DNA from: Flavobacterium sp. CG_23.5 | GTDB lineage: Bacteria > Bacteroidota > Bacteroidia > Flavobacteriales > Flavobacteriaceae | Assembly (NCBI RefSeq): GCF_017875765.1 | Contig: NZ_JAGGNA010000001.1 | Location: forward strand, 3,499,001-3,563,000 | DNA: 64,000 bases | Direction of reading: 5' to 3' | Part shown: positions 43,818 through 52,891 of the stretch, piece after piece | Layout: every line of letters starts with the position of its first letter | Numbering within the stretch: position 1 is the first letter of the stretch | Notes under the pieces: generated by a model | What the model saw: only the letters and a program-made list of their open reading frames with translations | Told to the model about the DNA's origin: nothing | Databases searched by the model: none | Position numbers and translations under genes: made by a program

Positions 43818-46793
43818 ATGAAGCAATTTTATATTTGGGCAGTGCTGTTTGTATCAACAATAGCGATGGCTCAACAAGATTTAACCGTTTCTGTTATTGA
43901 TGCAGCAACACAAAAACCAGTTTCTAATTTATCCATAGTTTTAGTAAATAAAAGTAGAAACCTACACTTAATTCAAAGTTCAAACATACAAGGTAAAGTG
44001 ATTTTTAGAAACTTGGAAGCGCTTGATGGGTACCAAATCATTTCTGAAGGAAGTCAGGATTTTGCTGCCCAGAGTTCTGATTTTATCAGTATTCGTTCCA
44101 ATCAAAATCCAAATGTGACTTTAATTTTAAGAAAAAGGAACGCACAACAATTAGATGAGGTTGTAATTTCTACTGGTTCGACTTCCAAAATAAATCGTCG
44201 TGATGCCGAAGTTTCTTCGGAACTAAAAGCTGCTGAAATTCAAGAAATTCCAGTTGAAGGTCGAGATATTACGCGGGTTTTGTATCGATTACCCAATGTT
44301 TCGCAAGCCACAGGATTTTATCCGGAAGCGCCCAACGTGAGTATTAATGGAATCAATGGTTTATTTACCTCCTATTTGATTGACGGATTAGACAATAACG
44401 AACGATTTCTAGGAGGTCAAAAGTTTGCCATACCATCCGGTTTTGTAAAAGATATTACCGTTTTGACCAGTAATTTTTCGGCAGAATATGGCTTGACAGG
44501 AAGTGGAATCATCGATATTACGCCTCGTTCCGGTTCTAACGAATTGCGAGGAGAAGCTTTTTTTATTACACGGCCTGGACCCACCATTGATGGACATTCT
44601 TCATTTGCGCAACGTGATTTGTCAGGGAATCAAGTTAAAGATGGTTTTGCTAGATATCAAGCAGGTGGCGGAGTTGGTGGAGCTTTTGTAAAAGATAAGA
44701 CGTTCTATTATTTCAATTTTGAACATACTACTGATATAAAAGATAATTTATTGAATGTTCCTGCTTTGGGTGTGAATGAAACGGTAAGAGGAACCAATAC
44801 GTTTAATTATTTTTCTTCTAAAATAGACCAAAATTGGAACAAGAATTTCAGAAGTTCGATTCGTGCCAATGTTGGTTTAGTGGATATCGAGAGACAAGGC
44901 GGAGGACTTGAAGGAGGCGTTGCTTTTCCATCTTCGGCTAATACGCAAAAGAGAAATAGTGTTTTATTGGCTTTGAAAAACTCATATAGTTTTGGTAAAA
45001 TAAGTGGAGAAACTAACATTCAATACAGTCATTTTAATTGGGATTATGCCAATCCTCAGAATGTGAAAGACCCACAAGTAGTGGTTTTAGGAACTAATGA
45101 TGAAACGTTAGCTGTTTTAGGCCATCCAGGATATTTGTTTAAAGCTGTTGAAAATACAGTTCAAATACAACAAAAAATCAAATACTATTTAGATAATCAT
45201 ACTTTGAAAGGGGGATTGAATTACATTAGAGGGAATCATGATCTGTTTGGTGGTGGGAATCCTAATGGAAATTATACTGTTAAATTGACACAATCTCAAA
45301 TTGATGCAATAAATAATAGTGGTGTGGGAAGTAGTTTGTCTTTTGATGATATTCCATCAAATGCGACGGTCGTAAATTATAATGTAGAATTGCGTCCCGC
45401 TTCTTTTGGAACGCATCAAGATATATATTCCGCTTATGTGGAGGATTTATGGTCTGCGACTGAAAAACTAAATATTACTCTTGGATTGCGGTATGATTAT
45501 GACAATTTGTCTAAAGGAGGAAGCAACAAAGGGGATAATAACAATCTGGCTCCCCGATTTAATTTTAATTATAAATTAACCAATAACAGCAGTTTTCGCG
45601 GGGGTTATGGGATTGCTTACGACAAAATTAATTATGCAATTTATAGTGATGCCTTGCAACAAAACACAAAATCAGCAGATTATAGAAAGCAATTGCAACA
45701 ATTTATAACCTTAGGAATACTGCCCGCAAATACTAATCTGGATGCGATTACTTTCAACGGAAACATATCAGCAAGTGAACCAAATGTTACCTATTTACAA
45801 GGACCAAGTGGCGACCAATTGCAAGCGCAACGAGAAGGAGTTTTTTCTAATGAAAGACGTATTTTAAATCCGAACGGGTATAACAATCCTTATTCTCAAC
45901 AGTTTTCATTGGGATACCAACTACAAGTTGATGAAAATAAATTGTTTTTTGTTGATTTAGTGCATAATCGCGGGGAAAATTTGTTTCGTTTGAGAAATTT
46001 GAACGCTGCTGCTGAGTACACTGTTGATCCGAATAACGTGATTGTTAGAACACCATCTCAAGCGGACGCAACAAGACCTATACCAATCTCAAATGGAGTA
46101 GCAACTATTAATGGACAAACCGTGACAGGAGTGGCCAGAAATGTGGTTATTAGTGAAACAGAAGGGAAGTCAAGATACTATGCGATGAGTTTGAATTATC
46201 AAAAAGCTAGGGGAGAAGACAAGTATTCGTATCGTTTGAATTACACCTTATCTTCTTTAAAAAATGATACTGAAGACATTAACTTTAGAGCAATGGATGG
46301 GAATAATTACGGTAATGAATGGGGACCCTCGATAAACGACAGAACACACAATATTAACGGAATTTATAGCTATTATCCGTTTACTGCAACGACGTTAACT
46401 TTGGCTGGACTGTTACAAAGTGGTCAACCGATAAATCGGATTCCTCTTGGTTTTGGAACTACGGATTTGAATGGGGATGGTTCTGGTTTTAGTGATGCGT
46501 ACCAAGGGAATAGCGACCGTTATCCTGGAGAAACCAGAAATAGCGATCGTTTGCCTTGGAGTACTACTTTTGATATTGGTTTGCAACATCAATTTAAAAT
46601 ATCGGGAAACAATAAAATCGAATTGCGTGCAGATATTTTCAATTTGTTTAATGCTGAAAATTTAAGTGGGTATAGCAACAATGCGACCCAAAGTAACCAA
46701 ATTCAAGGTGGTTCTATGGCTAGTGGATTGTTTACGAAGCGAAATGCTTCGCCACCAAGACAGTTTCAATTTGGAGTGCGGTATTTATTCTAG
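43818..46793 (+). CDS. TonB-dependent outer-membrane receptor with carboxypeptidase-regulatory-like N terminus
   Basis: 991 residues. Signal peptide 1-18; CarboxypepD-regulatory-like beta domain about 20-105; TonB-box-like linker LDEVVISTGS; plug domain about 120-240 (PNVSINGINGLFTSYLIDGL); 22-stranded barrel to the C-terminal aromatic residue (FQFGVRYLF). No SusD partner follows, so not a classic polysaccharide locus. The genes downstream encode a sugar-kinase-like phosphotransferase and an exported nucleoside hydrolase, suggesting nucleoside or nucleoside-like cargo (inference). Confidence 0.93.
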   Translation: MKQFYIWAVLFVSTIAMAQQDLTVSVIDAATQKPVSNLSIVLVNKSRNLHLIQSSNIQGKVIFRNLEALDGYQIISEGSQDFAAQSSDFISIRSNQNPNVTLILRKRNAQQLDEVVISTGSTSKINRRDAEVSSELKAAEIQEIPVEGRDITRVLYRLPNVSQATGFYPEAPNVSINGINGLFTSYLIDGLDNNERFLGGQKFAIPSGFVKDITVLTSNFSAEYGLTGSGIIDITPRSGSNELRGEAFFITRPGPTIDGHSSFAQRDLSGNQVKDGFARYQAGGGVGGAFVKDKTFYYFNFEHTTDIKDNLLNVPALGVNETVRGTNTFNYFSSKIDQNWNKNFRSSIRANVGLVDIERQGGGLEGGVAFPSSANTQKRNSVLLALKNSYSFGKISGETNIQYSHFNWDYANPQNVKDPQVVVLGTNDETLAVLGHPGYLFKAVENTVQIQQKIKYYLDNHTLKGGLNYIRGNHDLFGGGNPNGNYTVKLTQSQIDAINNSGVGSSLSFDDIPSNATVVNYNVELRPASFGTHQDIYSAYVEDLWSATEKLNITLGLRYDYDNLSKGGSNKGDNNNLAPRFNFNYKLTNNSSFRGGYGIAYDKINYAIYSDALQQNTKSADYRKQLQQFITLGILPANTNLDAITFNGNISASEPNVTYLQGPSGDQLQAQREGVFSNERRILNPNGYNNPYSQQFSLGYQLQVDENKLFFVDLVHNRGENLFRLRNLNAAAEYTVDPNNVIVRTPSQADATRPIPISNGVATINGQTVTGVARNVVISETEGKSRYYAMSLNYQKARGEDKYSYRLNYTLSSLKNDTEDINFRAMDGNNYGNEWGPSINDRTHNINGIYSYYPFTATTLTLAGLLQSGQPINRIPLGFGTTDLNGDGSGFSDAYQGNSDRYPGETRNSDRLPWSTTFDIGLQHQFKISGNNKIELRADIFNLFNAENLSGYSNNATQSNQIQGGSMASGLFTKRNASPPRQFQFGVRYLF

Positions 46794-46802
46794 AAATTTC
46801 AG

Positions 46803-46830
46803 TCCTGCAAGGTTGTGGAATTTCGCAGGA
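46803..46830. repeat. Degenerate hairpin after the TonB receptor gene
   Basis: TCCTGC (46803-46808) pairs with GCAGGA (46825-46830), and the inner bases pair weakly through G-T pairs. It begins 10 bases past the stop. It could act in 3'-end formation or be a worn dispersed palindrome. Confidence 0.4.
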
Positions 46831-46855
46831 TTTTGAACCTATGTTTTTTTTGCGT

Positions 46856-46951
46856 TAAGGATAGAAGTGAAAATCCTTTTTTGGGCTTTTTGGCCCAAAA
46901 AAGATTGCAGCGGATAGCCTGACCGCCTTTTTTTGGCGGAAACGCCCAAAT
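46856..46951 (+). ncRNA. Structured intergenic element, copy B (candidate RNA motif)
   Basis: Boxes AGGATAGAAGTGAAAATCCT (46858-46877), GATTGCAGCGGATAGCCTGA (46903-46922) and GCCCAAAT (46944-46951) match copy A at 20665-20777. Same fold: closing helix AGGATA/TAGCCT, internal loop, AATC/GATT with bulged C (46876), distal stem TTTTTTGGGC/GCCCAAAAAA, second hairpin CCGCC-T7-GGCGG. The outer pair is A-T here and G-C in copy A, a compensatory change. It lies between the TonB receptor and the kinase gene, ending 15 bases before the kinase ATG. Confidence 0.65.
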
Positions 46952-46966
46952 TAATAACAATAAATT

Positions 46967-47956
46967 ATGTTTATACTTAATGCCAGTGAGCCGAAAGAAT
47001 TGGCTCAATATTTAAAAGAAAATCAATGGTTAGCTGATGCAGAATCTATTCTTTCGTTGACAAAGCCAGGGGAAGGAAATATGAATTATGTGTTGCGAGT
47101 TACTACTAATTTGCGAACATTTATCATTAAGCAATCTCGTGCTTACGTTGAAAAATATCCGCAAGTCCCAGCTCCAGCGGAACGTGTGATTACCGAAGCT
47201 GGTTTTTATCAAAAAATTGCCAGCGTGAACGCCGTTCAAAGTAGAATGCCTCATTTGTTGGGATTGGATACAGTAAGTAATATTTTGCTGTTGGAAGATT
47301 TGGGGAAATCCAATGACTACAGTGTTTTGTATGATTTGAAACAGCGATTGACCGCCGAAGAAATTACAGTATTGGTTTCTTATTTGAACGAATTGCACAC
47401 TCGTTTTCAGAAAACGAAAATGGACGATGAATTGGCTAATTTGGAATTGAGAAAACTGAATTATGAACATATATTTAGATATCCATTTCTTGAAGAGAAT
47501 GGGTTTGATTTGAATTCCGTTCAAATGGGTTTACAAGAATTAGCGCTACCGTACAAAAAAAATGCGGCACTAAAAAGCAAGGTGGAACTGTTGGGGTCTT
47601 TGTATCTTTCTAAGGGGAAATATCTACTGCACGGTGATTATTATCCCGGGAGTTGGTTAAAAACCGATGATGGCATTAAAATTATTGATCCGGAATTTTG
47701 CTACTTTGGTTCTAGAGAATTTGATTTGGGTGTTTTAATCGCCCATTTGTATCTGAGTCAACAAGATCTGCATTTAATAACTGTCATAGAAAAAGAATAC
47801 GCTGCTTTTGCAGACTTAAATCCTGAAATTTTGAATGGTTTTGTAGGTGTCGAAATCATGCGTCGCTTAATAGGATTAGCGCAATTGCCATTACAAATGG
47901 AGTTAAATGAGAAAGGAAAACTGCTAGAATTAGCAAATCAATTAATAATGAAATAA
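46967..47956 (+). CDS. Phosphotransferase resembling methylthioribose kinase
   Basis: 329 residues, aminoglycoside phosphotransferase/choline-kinase fold, cytosolic. GEGNMNYVLRV (35-45) is the nucleotide loop, Lys 55 the ATP lysine, HGDYYPGSW at 222-230 the catalytic loop (Asp 224), and DPEFCYFGSREFDLG from 241 the metal site. Gly-Ser in place of the usual Gly-Asn after HGD, followed by DPEF, is the pattern I know from 5-methylthioribose kinase (MtnK) rather than antibiotic kinases. The protein is shorter than MtnK (about 400). It ends 2 bases before the nucleoside hydrolase gene. The likely role is phosphorylating a ribose-like sugar. Confidence 0.8.
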   Translation: MFILNASEPKELAQYLKENQWLADAESILSLTKPGEGNMNYVLRVTTNLRTFIIKQSRAYVEKYPQVPAPAERVITEAGFYQKIASVNAVQSRMPHLLGLDTVSNILLLEDLGKSNDYSVLYDLKQRLTAEEITVLVSYLNELHTRFQKTKMDDELANLELRKLNYEHIFRYPFLEENGFDLNSVQMGLQELALPYKKNAALKSKVELLGSLYLSKGKYLLHGDYYPGSWLKTDDGIKIIDPEFCYFGSREFDLGVLIAHLYLSQQDLHLITVIEKEYAAFADLNPEILNGFVGVEIMRRLIGLAQLPLQMELNEKGKLLELANQLIMK

Positions 47957-47958
47957 AG

Positions 47959-48921
47959 ATGAAAATTTATAAAATACTGTTTTTTCTACTACTGACAACT
48001 GGTATTACGGCACAAACCAAAGTTTGGTTCGACACTGATATCATGATTGGAATGCCAGATAAAGAAGCTCGTGAAGTTGATGATGGTATCACACTTATTA
48101 TGGCACTCAAACAACCTCAAATTCAAATTGTGGGCATCAGCAATATCACCTATGTGGATTATGGTTTTGGGGTCATTAATAAAATTTTGAATTGGCACAA
48201 CAAAGGAACCGCAATTCCGGTTTATAAAGGCTCGGCTTTCGCCAATGATTTAGGAACCGAAAATGATGGAACGAGAGCGTTGTACCAAGCATTGAAAAAA
48301 GAAAAACTCACTATTTTGGCACTTGGACCAATGACCAATATTGCGACTTTAGTCAAAAACCATCCTGACATTATTCCGCAAATTGATCGTGTGGTGATTT
48401 GTGCTGCCAGAACGCCCGGATTACTTTTTAATCCTGGCAACGGAAAATTAAATGTATTTGATTATAACTATGAATTCGATACCGCTTCCATGGATGTATT
48501 GTTGCATTCTACTATTCCGTTAGAGTTTGCAGGATATGATCCGAGTTCTTACACGCATATTGGGAAAATTGATTTAGCTAGTTTAGATTTAACAAATGAA
48601 GCAGATAAGTGGCTGTATGACATTGTGCAACCGTGGATGGAGTTGAACGAACGCTATTTTGGTGTTCGTGGATTCATACCTTTTGACTGCTCAACTTTGG
48701 GTATTGTAACCCATCCGGAATATTTTACTTATTATGAAAATATTCCCATAAAAGTCACCTATAAAAAGAACGATGCCTTAGCCATTCAACCAAATAAACC
48801 TTTTAAAAATTTTCTTGAGGTTTCCTATAAATTTAAAAGCCAAAAGAAGGTAAAATACGCCCGAAGAGCGTTGCAAGGATTTGAGGAAAAGATATTAGAA
48901 ACGCTACGTGTAAAAAACTAA
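47959..48921 (+). CDS. Exported nucleoside hydrolase family protein
   Basis: 320 residues with signal peptide 1-19 (ends ITAQ), so periplasmic rather than cytosolic. Calcium-binding N terminus: FDTD (Asp 25, Asp 27) and VDDG (Asp 41, Asp 42), with about ten extra residues (MPDKEAREV region) between the halves of the usual DTDPGxDDA motif. ILALGPMTNIATLVK matches the conserved ribose-binding segment, and FDYNYEFDTASM the C-terminal Asp region. Cleaves N-glycosidic bonds of nucleosides in known members. Follows the MtnK-like kinase by 2 bases. Confidence 0.85.
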   Translation: MKIYKILFFLLLTTGITAQTKVWFDTDIMIGMPDKEAREVDDGITLIMALKQPQIQIVGISNITYVDYGFGVINKILNWHNKGTAIPVYKGSAFANDLGTENDGTRALYQALKKEKLTILALGPMTNIATLVKNHPDIIPQIDRVVICAARTPGLLFNPGNGKLNVFDYNYEFDTASMDVLLHSTIPLEFAGYDPSSYTHIGKIDLASLDLTNEADKWLYDIVQPWMELNERYFGVRGFIPFDCSTLGIVTHPEYFTYYENIPIKVTYKKNDALAIQPNKPFKNFLEVSYKFKSQKKVKYARRALQGFEEKILETLRVKN

Positions 48922-49073
48922 CAAAACTTTAAGGTTTATTTTAAAACCAAAACTGGAAATAAGCCGTAAATTAGGAGAGATTAGGTTATAAGACGAGCAA
49001 GTTTACTAGAAGATGTAAAATCAGTAGTAGCAAAGTAGTTAGGAGATTAGATAAAACAAATAAAAGCAAACAA

Positions 49074-49706
49074 ATGAAAATTAAATTAGCAAGTTACGTA
49101 GTAGTGTTGTTTACAATTATAAGTTGTAACGCGCAAACAAAGAAATTGTCATTAGAACCCAAGAAAGGGAAAGCAGTTGCTGTTTTTGCCGAGGGTTGCT
49201 TTTGGTGCAGTGAACACGTTTTTGAAGCTGTGGTAGGAGTTGACGAAGCAGTTTCTGGATATTCTGGAGGAAAAATAAAAAATCCTTCCTATGAGCAAGT
49301 GGGCGCTGAAAGGACAGGACATGCCGAGTCTGTAGCGGTCTATTATGACCCTAAAGTTGTTTCGTACAAAGAATTAGTGACTGTGTTTTTTGCCTCACAA
49401 GACCCTACAACACCAAACCAGCAAGGTCCTGATCGTGGTTCTTCCTACCGCTCGATTGCCTTTTATAAAAATGCAGCTGAGAAAAAAATTATTGAAGACA
49501 AAATTAAGGAGCTTACCGCCAATAAAGTCTTCGCAAATCCTATTGTTACCGAGGTTAAGCCCGTTTCTGATTTTTATGAAGCCGAGGGGTACCACCAAAA
49601 TTATGTAAAAAACAATCCCAATCAGCCTTATGTAAAAGGGGTTTCATTACCGCGATACAACAAGTTTATAAAAACATACAAAGGAAAATTAAAACCAAAT
49701 CATTAA
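49074..49706 (+). CDS. msrA: Peptide-methionine (S)-S-oxide reductase, exported
   Basis: 210 residues. Lipoprotein-like signal with IISC (Cys 18). GCFWCSEHVFE places the catalytic Cys at 42; AERTGHAESV and SSYRSIAF bind the substrate; YHQNY is typical of the C-terminal part. It repairs oxidised methionine in envelope proteins. msrB follows after 4 bases, so the two stereo-specific reductases are made together. The 152 bases upstream show no clear promoter. Confidence 0.95.
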   Translation: MKIKLASYVVVLFTIISCNAQTKKLSLEPKKGKAVAVFAEGCFWCSEHVFEAVVGVDEAVSGYSGGKIKNPSYEQVGAERTGHAESVAVYYDPKVVSYKELVTVFFASQDPTTPNQQGPDRGSSYRSIAFYKNAAEKKIIEDKIKELTANKVFANPIVTEVKPVSDFYEAEGYHQNYVKNNPNQPYVKGVSLPRYNKFIKTYKGKLKPNH

Positions 49707-49710
49707 AATT

Positions 49711-50253
49711 ATGAAAATATATCAGCAAATCTTACTATTACCAGTAATCGCTTTTAGCTTTATGGCATGTATGCAAGCAAATAAAACAGATAAAGAAAGC
49801 GCAGCAGTAGAAACAACTATGCAGCAGCAACCCGCATTATCATTGACGGATACCTCTTTGAAGAAAGTTATAAAAACGGATGCACAATGGAAAAAGATAC
49901 TCACGGACAAACAATATAATATTTTGCGAAAAAAAGGAACGGAGCGTCCTTTTCAAAATGAATTTAATGAGAACCATAAAAAAGGAAACTATTTTTGTGC
50001 GGCATGTAAATTGCCTCTTTTTGCTTCTGAAACAAAATTTAATTCAGGGACAGGATGGCCTAGTTTTTATGCTCCTATAAATAAAAATAGAGTTAAAGAA
50101 GTGGTGGACAAAAGCATGGGAATGGTGCGTGGCGAGATTGTATGTGCGCGTTGTGAAGGGCATTTGGGACATCTTTTTGACGATGGACCTCAACCAACCG
50201 GATTAAGATATTGTATGAATTCTGCAGCGATGTTATTCAAAGAGTCAAAATAA
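49711..50253 (+). CDS. msrB: Peptide-methionine (R)-S-oxide reductase, exported
   Basis: 180 residues with lipobox MAC (Cys 20). Zinc cysteines CAAC (96, 99) and CARC (145, 148), SGTGWPSF substrate loop, HLGHLFDDGP and catalytic Cys 168 in RYCMNSAAM. Partner of MsrA in the same operon; both carry envelope signals. Ends the operon at a strong terminator. Confidence 0.95.
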   Translation: MKIYQQILLLPVIAFSFMACMQANKTDKESAAVETTMQQQPALSLTDTSLKKVIKTDAQWKKILTDKQYNILRKKGTERPFQNEFNENHKKGNYFCAACKLPLFASETKFNSGTGWPSFYAPINKNRVKEVVDKSMGMVRGEIVCARCEGHLGHLFDDGPQPTGLRYCMNSAAMLFKESK

Positions 50254-50275
50254 ATAGTGGTTAAACGTTTAATTC

Positions 50276-50317
50276 AAAAAAGGGAGATTGTTTCAGATGA
50301 AACAATCTCCCTTTTTT
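50276..50317. terminator. Bidirectional terminator between msrB and the HAD gene
   Basis: 15-bp perfect stem AGGGAGATTGTTTCA / TGAAACAATCTCCCT, extended by A5/T5, followed by T's. Serves both convergent genes. Confidence 0.92.
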
Positions 50318-50333
50318 ATTATGTATTGTTAAG

Positions 50334-51023
50334 CTATTCGCTATAGAAAGCAACTAATAGTTGTGCCATTGCTAAAATATCATTGGCCTGAAAATTTGGC
50401 TTGTTGGATAAAGTGTATAATGATTGCCCTTCGCGGGCAATGAAGCCAGTAGATAAGCCAGCATGTGAGGCACCCGCTATGTCCCAACCATGTGCTGCAA
50501 TCATTAGCATTTCTTGGGGAGTTGCCGCTAGTTTTTTTGCCGCCCATAAATAGGTTTCTGCTTCTGGTTTGTATTTTTTAAGACTATCGATGCTTAATGC
50601 TTGCTCAAAGTAATCGGTTAAATTTGAATTGAGTAACTGTTGTTTTAGCGCTTGTGGTGGGGAATTGGTCAATGTAACCAATCTAAAACCATGATCCTTC
50701 AAGAACTTTAATCCTTTCTCTACATCTGGGTAAGCTTGTAATGTTAAAATTGTTGAAAGGGCTTCTTTAATTTCATCCTCATTAACTTTTTTATTCATGG
50801 AGGTAGCTGCCATCGCTAATGTAGCTGCTGCAATTGTACCAAAGTCATGATACTCATTAATGCTATTCGATACAGTGGAGTAGAGCAGTAACATTCCAAA
50901 CCAGATTCGGAATCCCTGCTCATTACCAAGTAGTGTATTAATGGACTTTTTTAATGGACTCATGTCTAGTAAGGTCTCATTTACATCAAAAATTATTACG
51001 GGTTTACTTTTTTGTATCGTCAT
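50334..51023 (-). CDS. HAD-superfamily hydrolase, haloacid dehalogenase type II
   Basis: 229 residues. FDVNETLLD (Asp 13 nucleophile) is the type II haloacid dehalogenase form of motif I. TLTNSPP is motif II, KKYKPEAETY motif III (Lys) and IAAHGWDIAGASHAG motif IV, again dehalogenase-like. Some members only hydrolyse phosphate esters, so dehalogenation is not proven. 15 bases downstream of the GH113-like gene. Confidence 0.88.
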   Translation of the reverse strand: MTIQKSKPVIIFDVNETLLDMSPLKKSINTLLGNEQGFRIWFGMLLLYSTVSNSINEYHDFGTIAAATLAMAATSMNKKVNEDEIKEALSTILTLQAYPDVEKGLKFLKDHGFRLVTLTNSPPQALKQQLLNSNLTDYFEQALSIDSLKKYKPEAETYLWAAKKLAATPQEMLMIAAHGWDIAGASHAGLSTGFIAREGQSLYTLSNKPNFQANDILAMAQLLVAFYSE

Positions 51024-51038
51024 TGCTTAAATTTTAAA

Positions 51039-52067
51039 TTATTTGTACCATTTTTTAATGGTTTGTAGCGCGGGTTTTTCCTGCGGAGTATAATCAACAC
51101 TATTTCTTTTTTCTTTATGATAAGCATCCGCATACCATTTCCAAGCATAACCCCCAGCAAACCAAGCCTTTTGTGTTAAGGTTTGAAATAAGGATTCATA
51201 CGCATTGGCCTGCGCCAAATTATTAATGCTATTTTGATTTTCTGTCCAAGGTTCTTTGGCTGCTTGATCAGAGTTGCGATAGCCAAACTCTGTAAAGAGT
51301 ATTTTCTTGCTTGTTTTTGCTTGAAGCTTTTCCATTTTTATAATGTATTTTTTCCAAGCTTCATTAAGATCAGATACTGCGGGGGTTTTAGCGTCAGACA
51401 AAGGAAAATAGGCGTCAATCCCGATGTAATCCAACTCATTCCAAAATGGTACTTTGTCAAAATCATCCCAATTTGCGGCATAGGTTAGTTTTCCGGAGTA
51501 TATTTTTTTAATTTTCTGAATTAGCTGCAACCAGTATTTAGGTCGTTTTTCAACGGAATTTCCTAATTCAGTTCCGAAACAAAAGAGTTCGATGTTTTCT
51601 TTTTGGGCTAGTTTGGCAAAATCAAGAATATATTTCTCATAATCAGATTCCCATTTTTTCCACTCGGCATCCGTTGAAAAATCTAAATTCCCTGTATAAA
51701 AATTGTGGTTTATCCAAAGATGAGGTTTTAGCATTACTGTCATTTTATAATCATGGGCGATTTGATTACTAGCTTTGATTCCTTCGGTTCTTTCTCCCCA
51801 CCATTGTCGTTTATTATTGTAGTGGACCGAGGCATCATCTACATCAACAAAAGCGTATGGAATTAAAGATATCGAATTAATATGATTCGCTGTCAATTCA
51901 TCAAAAGTGGTGTTTTTTAATTCCTTGATTGGCGCGACCAAATTCATTCCTTTATATTCTAGTTTGGTTTTATCAGGTGACTCGGTAGTAGTAGAGGAGT
52001 GATAGAAAGAATATCCGCTCACAATTATCAATAAAAGTAGAGCTAGTATAAAAAAAGCTTTTTTCAT
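51039..52067 (-). CDS. GH113-like glycoside hydrolase, membrane-anchored or exported
   Basis: 342 residues. An N-terminal hydrophobic segment (4-21) acts as signal or anchor. TIM barrel of the GH113/GTA-like group: KGMNLVAP start, LKPHLWINH, acid/base Glu 167 in FGTELGN, DYIGIDAYFPLS and nucleophile Glu 260 in ILFTEFGYRN. GH113 members cleave beta-mannan. No other mannan genes are nearby, so the substrate is uncertain. Followed closely by the HAD gene. Confidence 0.82.
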   Translation of the reverse strand: MKKAFFILALLLLIIVSGYSFYHSSTTTESPDKTKLEYKGMNLVAPIKELKNTTFDELTANHINSISLIPYAFVDVDDASVHYNNKRQWWGERTEGIKASNQIAHDYKMTVMLKPHLWINHNFYTGNLDFSTDAEWKKWESDYEKYILDFAKLAQKENIELFCFGTELGNSVEKRPKYWLQLIQKIKKIYSGKLTYAANWDDFDKVPFWNELDYIGIDAYFPLSDAKTPAVSDLNEAWKKYIIKMEKLQAKTSKKILFTEFGYRNSDQAAKEPWTENQNSINNLAQANAYESLFQTLTQKAWFAGGYAWKWYADAYHKEKRNSVDYTPQEKPALQTIKKWYK

Positions 52068-52137
52068 AACAGTAAAGTTAATTATTAAAAAAGGGAATAC
52101 TAATTTCTACATGAAATTTAAGATTTTTTTGCAGGTT

Positions 52138-52821
52138 TTAAAATCGGTTTATTTTTTTACGGAGTACCAAATTCCTTTTTAAAATAAATTTCACCGTTTG
52201 TATTAAAGCTAATAACAAGAAAAGAATCATAAAAATAGGGTTAAGGTAAGTACTCATTTTGATATGATTTGCTACTATTAAAAATTGTCCAACATGCGCA
52301 AAAACAAACATCCCTAAACTAGTTCCCAGAAGAGCTCCTAGGACAAATTTATTGTTAGTCATTTTATTGGTATCTAGTTTAGCCGTTCTAAAAAGGTAGA
52401 TATAAATTCCGGACCAATAGGGCCACTGGATAAAATTTAAACTATTTAAAAATAGTGCTAAAAGAAAAGGATATTGTGCCAGTTTAAATTGAGATACATT
52501 ACTATTTTCATGATTATCTGTAGTAGTAATGAAGTATAAGCCAATTGCTAAAAGGAATATAATGGTGAAAAGGTCAATGAGTAACAGTAATTTTTCTTGA
52601 TTAACGAGCCAGCGCGCTATTTTATTTACTGTTGTCAGTACAAAGTATTGGATAGAAATAATTCCTAGAATAAAGGCGAGTGATGCCCAATTTCCTTGTT
52701 CCAATAAAATTTGTAAGCTGATAACGTTGATGTATCCTAAGGGTAATGCACCAATTAAACTGATTAAAAAACCTAGTAAAAGCGAATTCTTTTTGGAAAG
52801 TAAGTCAGCAATCATTTTCAT
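52138..52821 (-). CDS. LysE-like membrane exporter
   Basis: 227 residues from ATG 52821; the longer frame begins with GTG at 52833. Six or so transmembrane helices. LISLIGALPLGYINVISLQILLEQ is the LysE/RhtB-type first helix with its conserved Pro-Gly and Asn. Probably exports a small amphipathic molecule. A site matching the ECF-type promoter at 62630 lies 29 bases upstream. Last gene of the long minus-strand cluster. Confidence 0.75.
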   Translation of the reverse strand: MKMIADLLSKKNSLLLGFLISLIGALPLGYINVISLQILLEQGNWASLAFILGIISIQYFVLTTVNKIARWLVNQEKLLLLIDLFTIIFLLAIGLYFITTTDNHENSNVSQFKLAQYPFLLALFLNSLNFIQWPYWSGIYIYLFRTAKLDTNKMTNNKFVLGALLGTSLGMFVFAHVGQFLIVANHIKMSTYLNPIFMILFLLLALIQTVKFILKRNLVLRKKINRF

Positions 52822-52849
52822 GTTTTTATACACTGGTTTCTAATAAAGG

Positions 52850-52881
52850 TATAGACACGATTATTACTAATTCCTGACAAA
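52850..52881 (-). promoter_or_regulatory. Candidate ECF-sigma promoter of the LysE-like gene
   Basis: Minus strand TTTGTCAGGAATT, 11 nt, TGTCTATA. Both blocks and the spacing are identical to 62630-62661. GGAAT and GTCTA resemble -35 and -10 elements of ECF sigma factors. The ECF sigma and anti-sigma genes lie directly upstream. Confidence 0.7.
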
Positions 52882-52891
52882 TTAAAATAGC

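Noticed and set aside
47030..47524. 164-codon antisense frame over the kinase gene
   Set aside because: It lies wholly opposite a well-supported coding frame, has atypical composition and no recognisable domain.
46967..47956. Antibiotic (aminoglycoside) resistance kinase
   Set aside because: The fold is shared, but the catalytic loop and DPEF motif match sugar kinases of the MtnK type, and the neighbours are catabolic.
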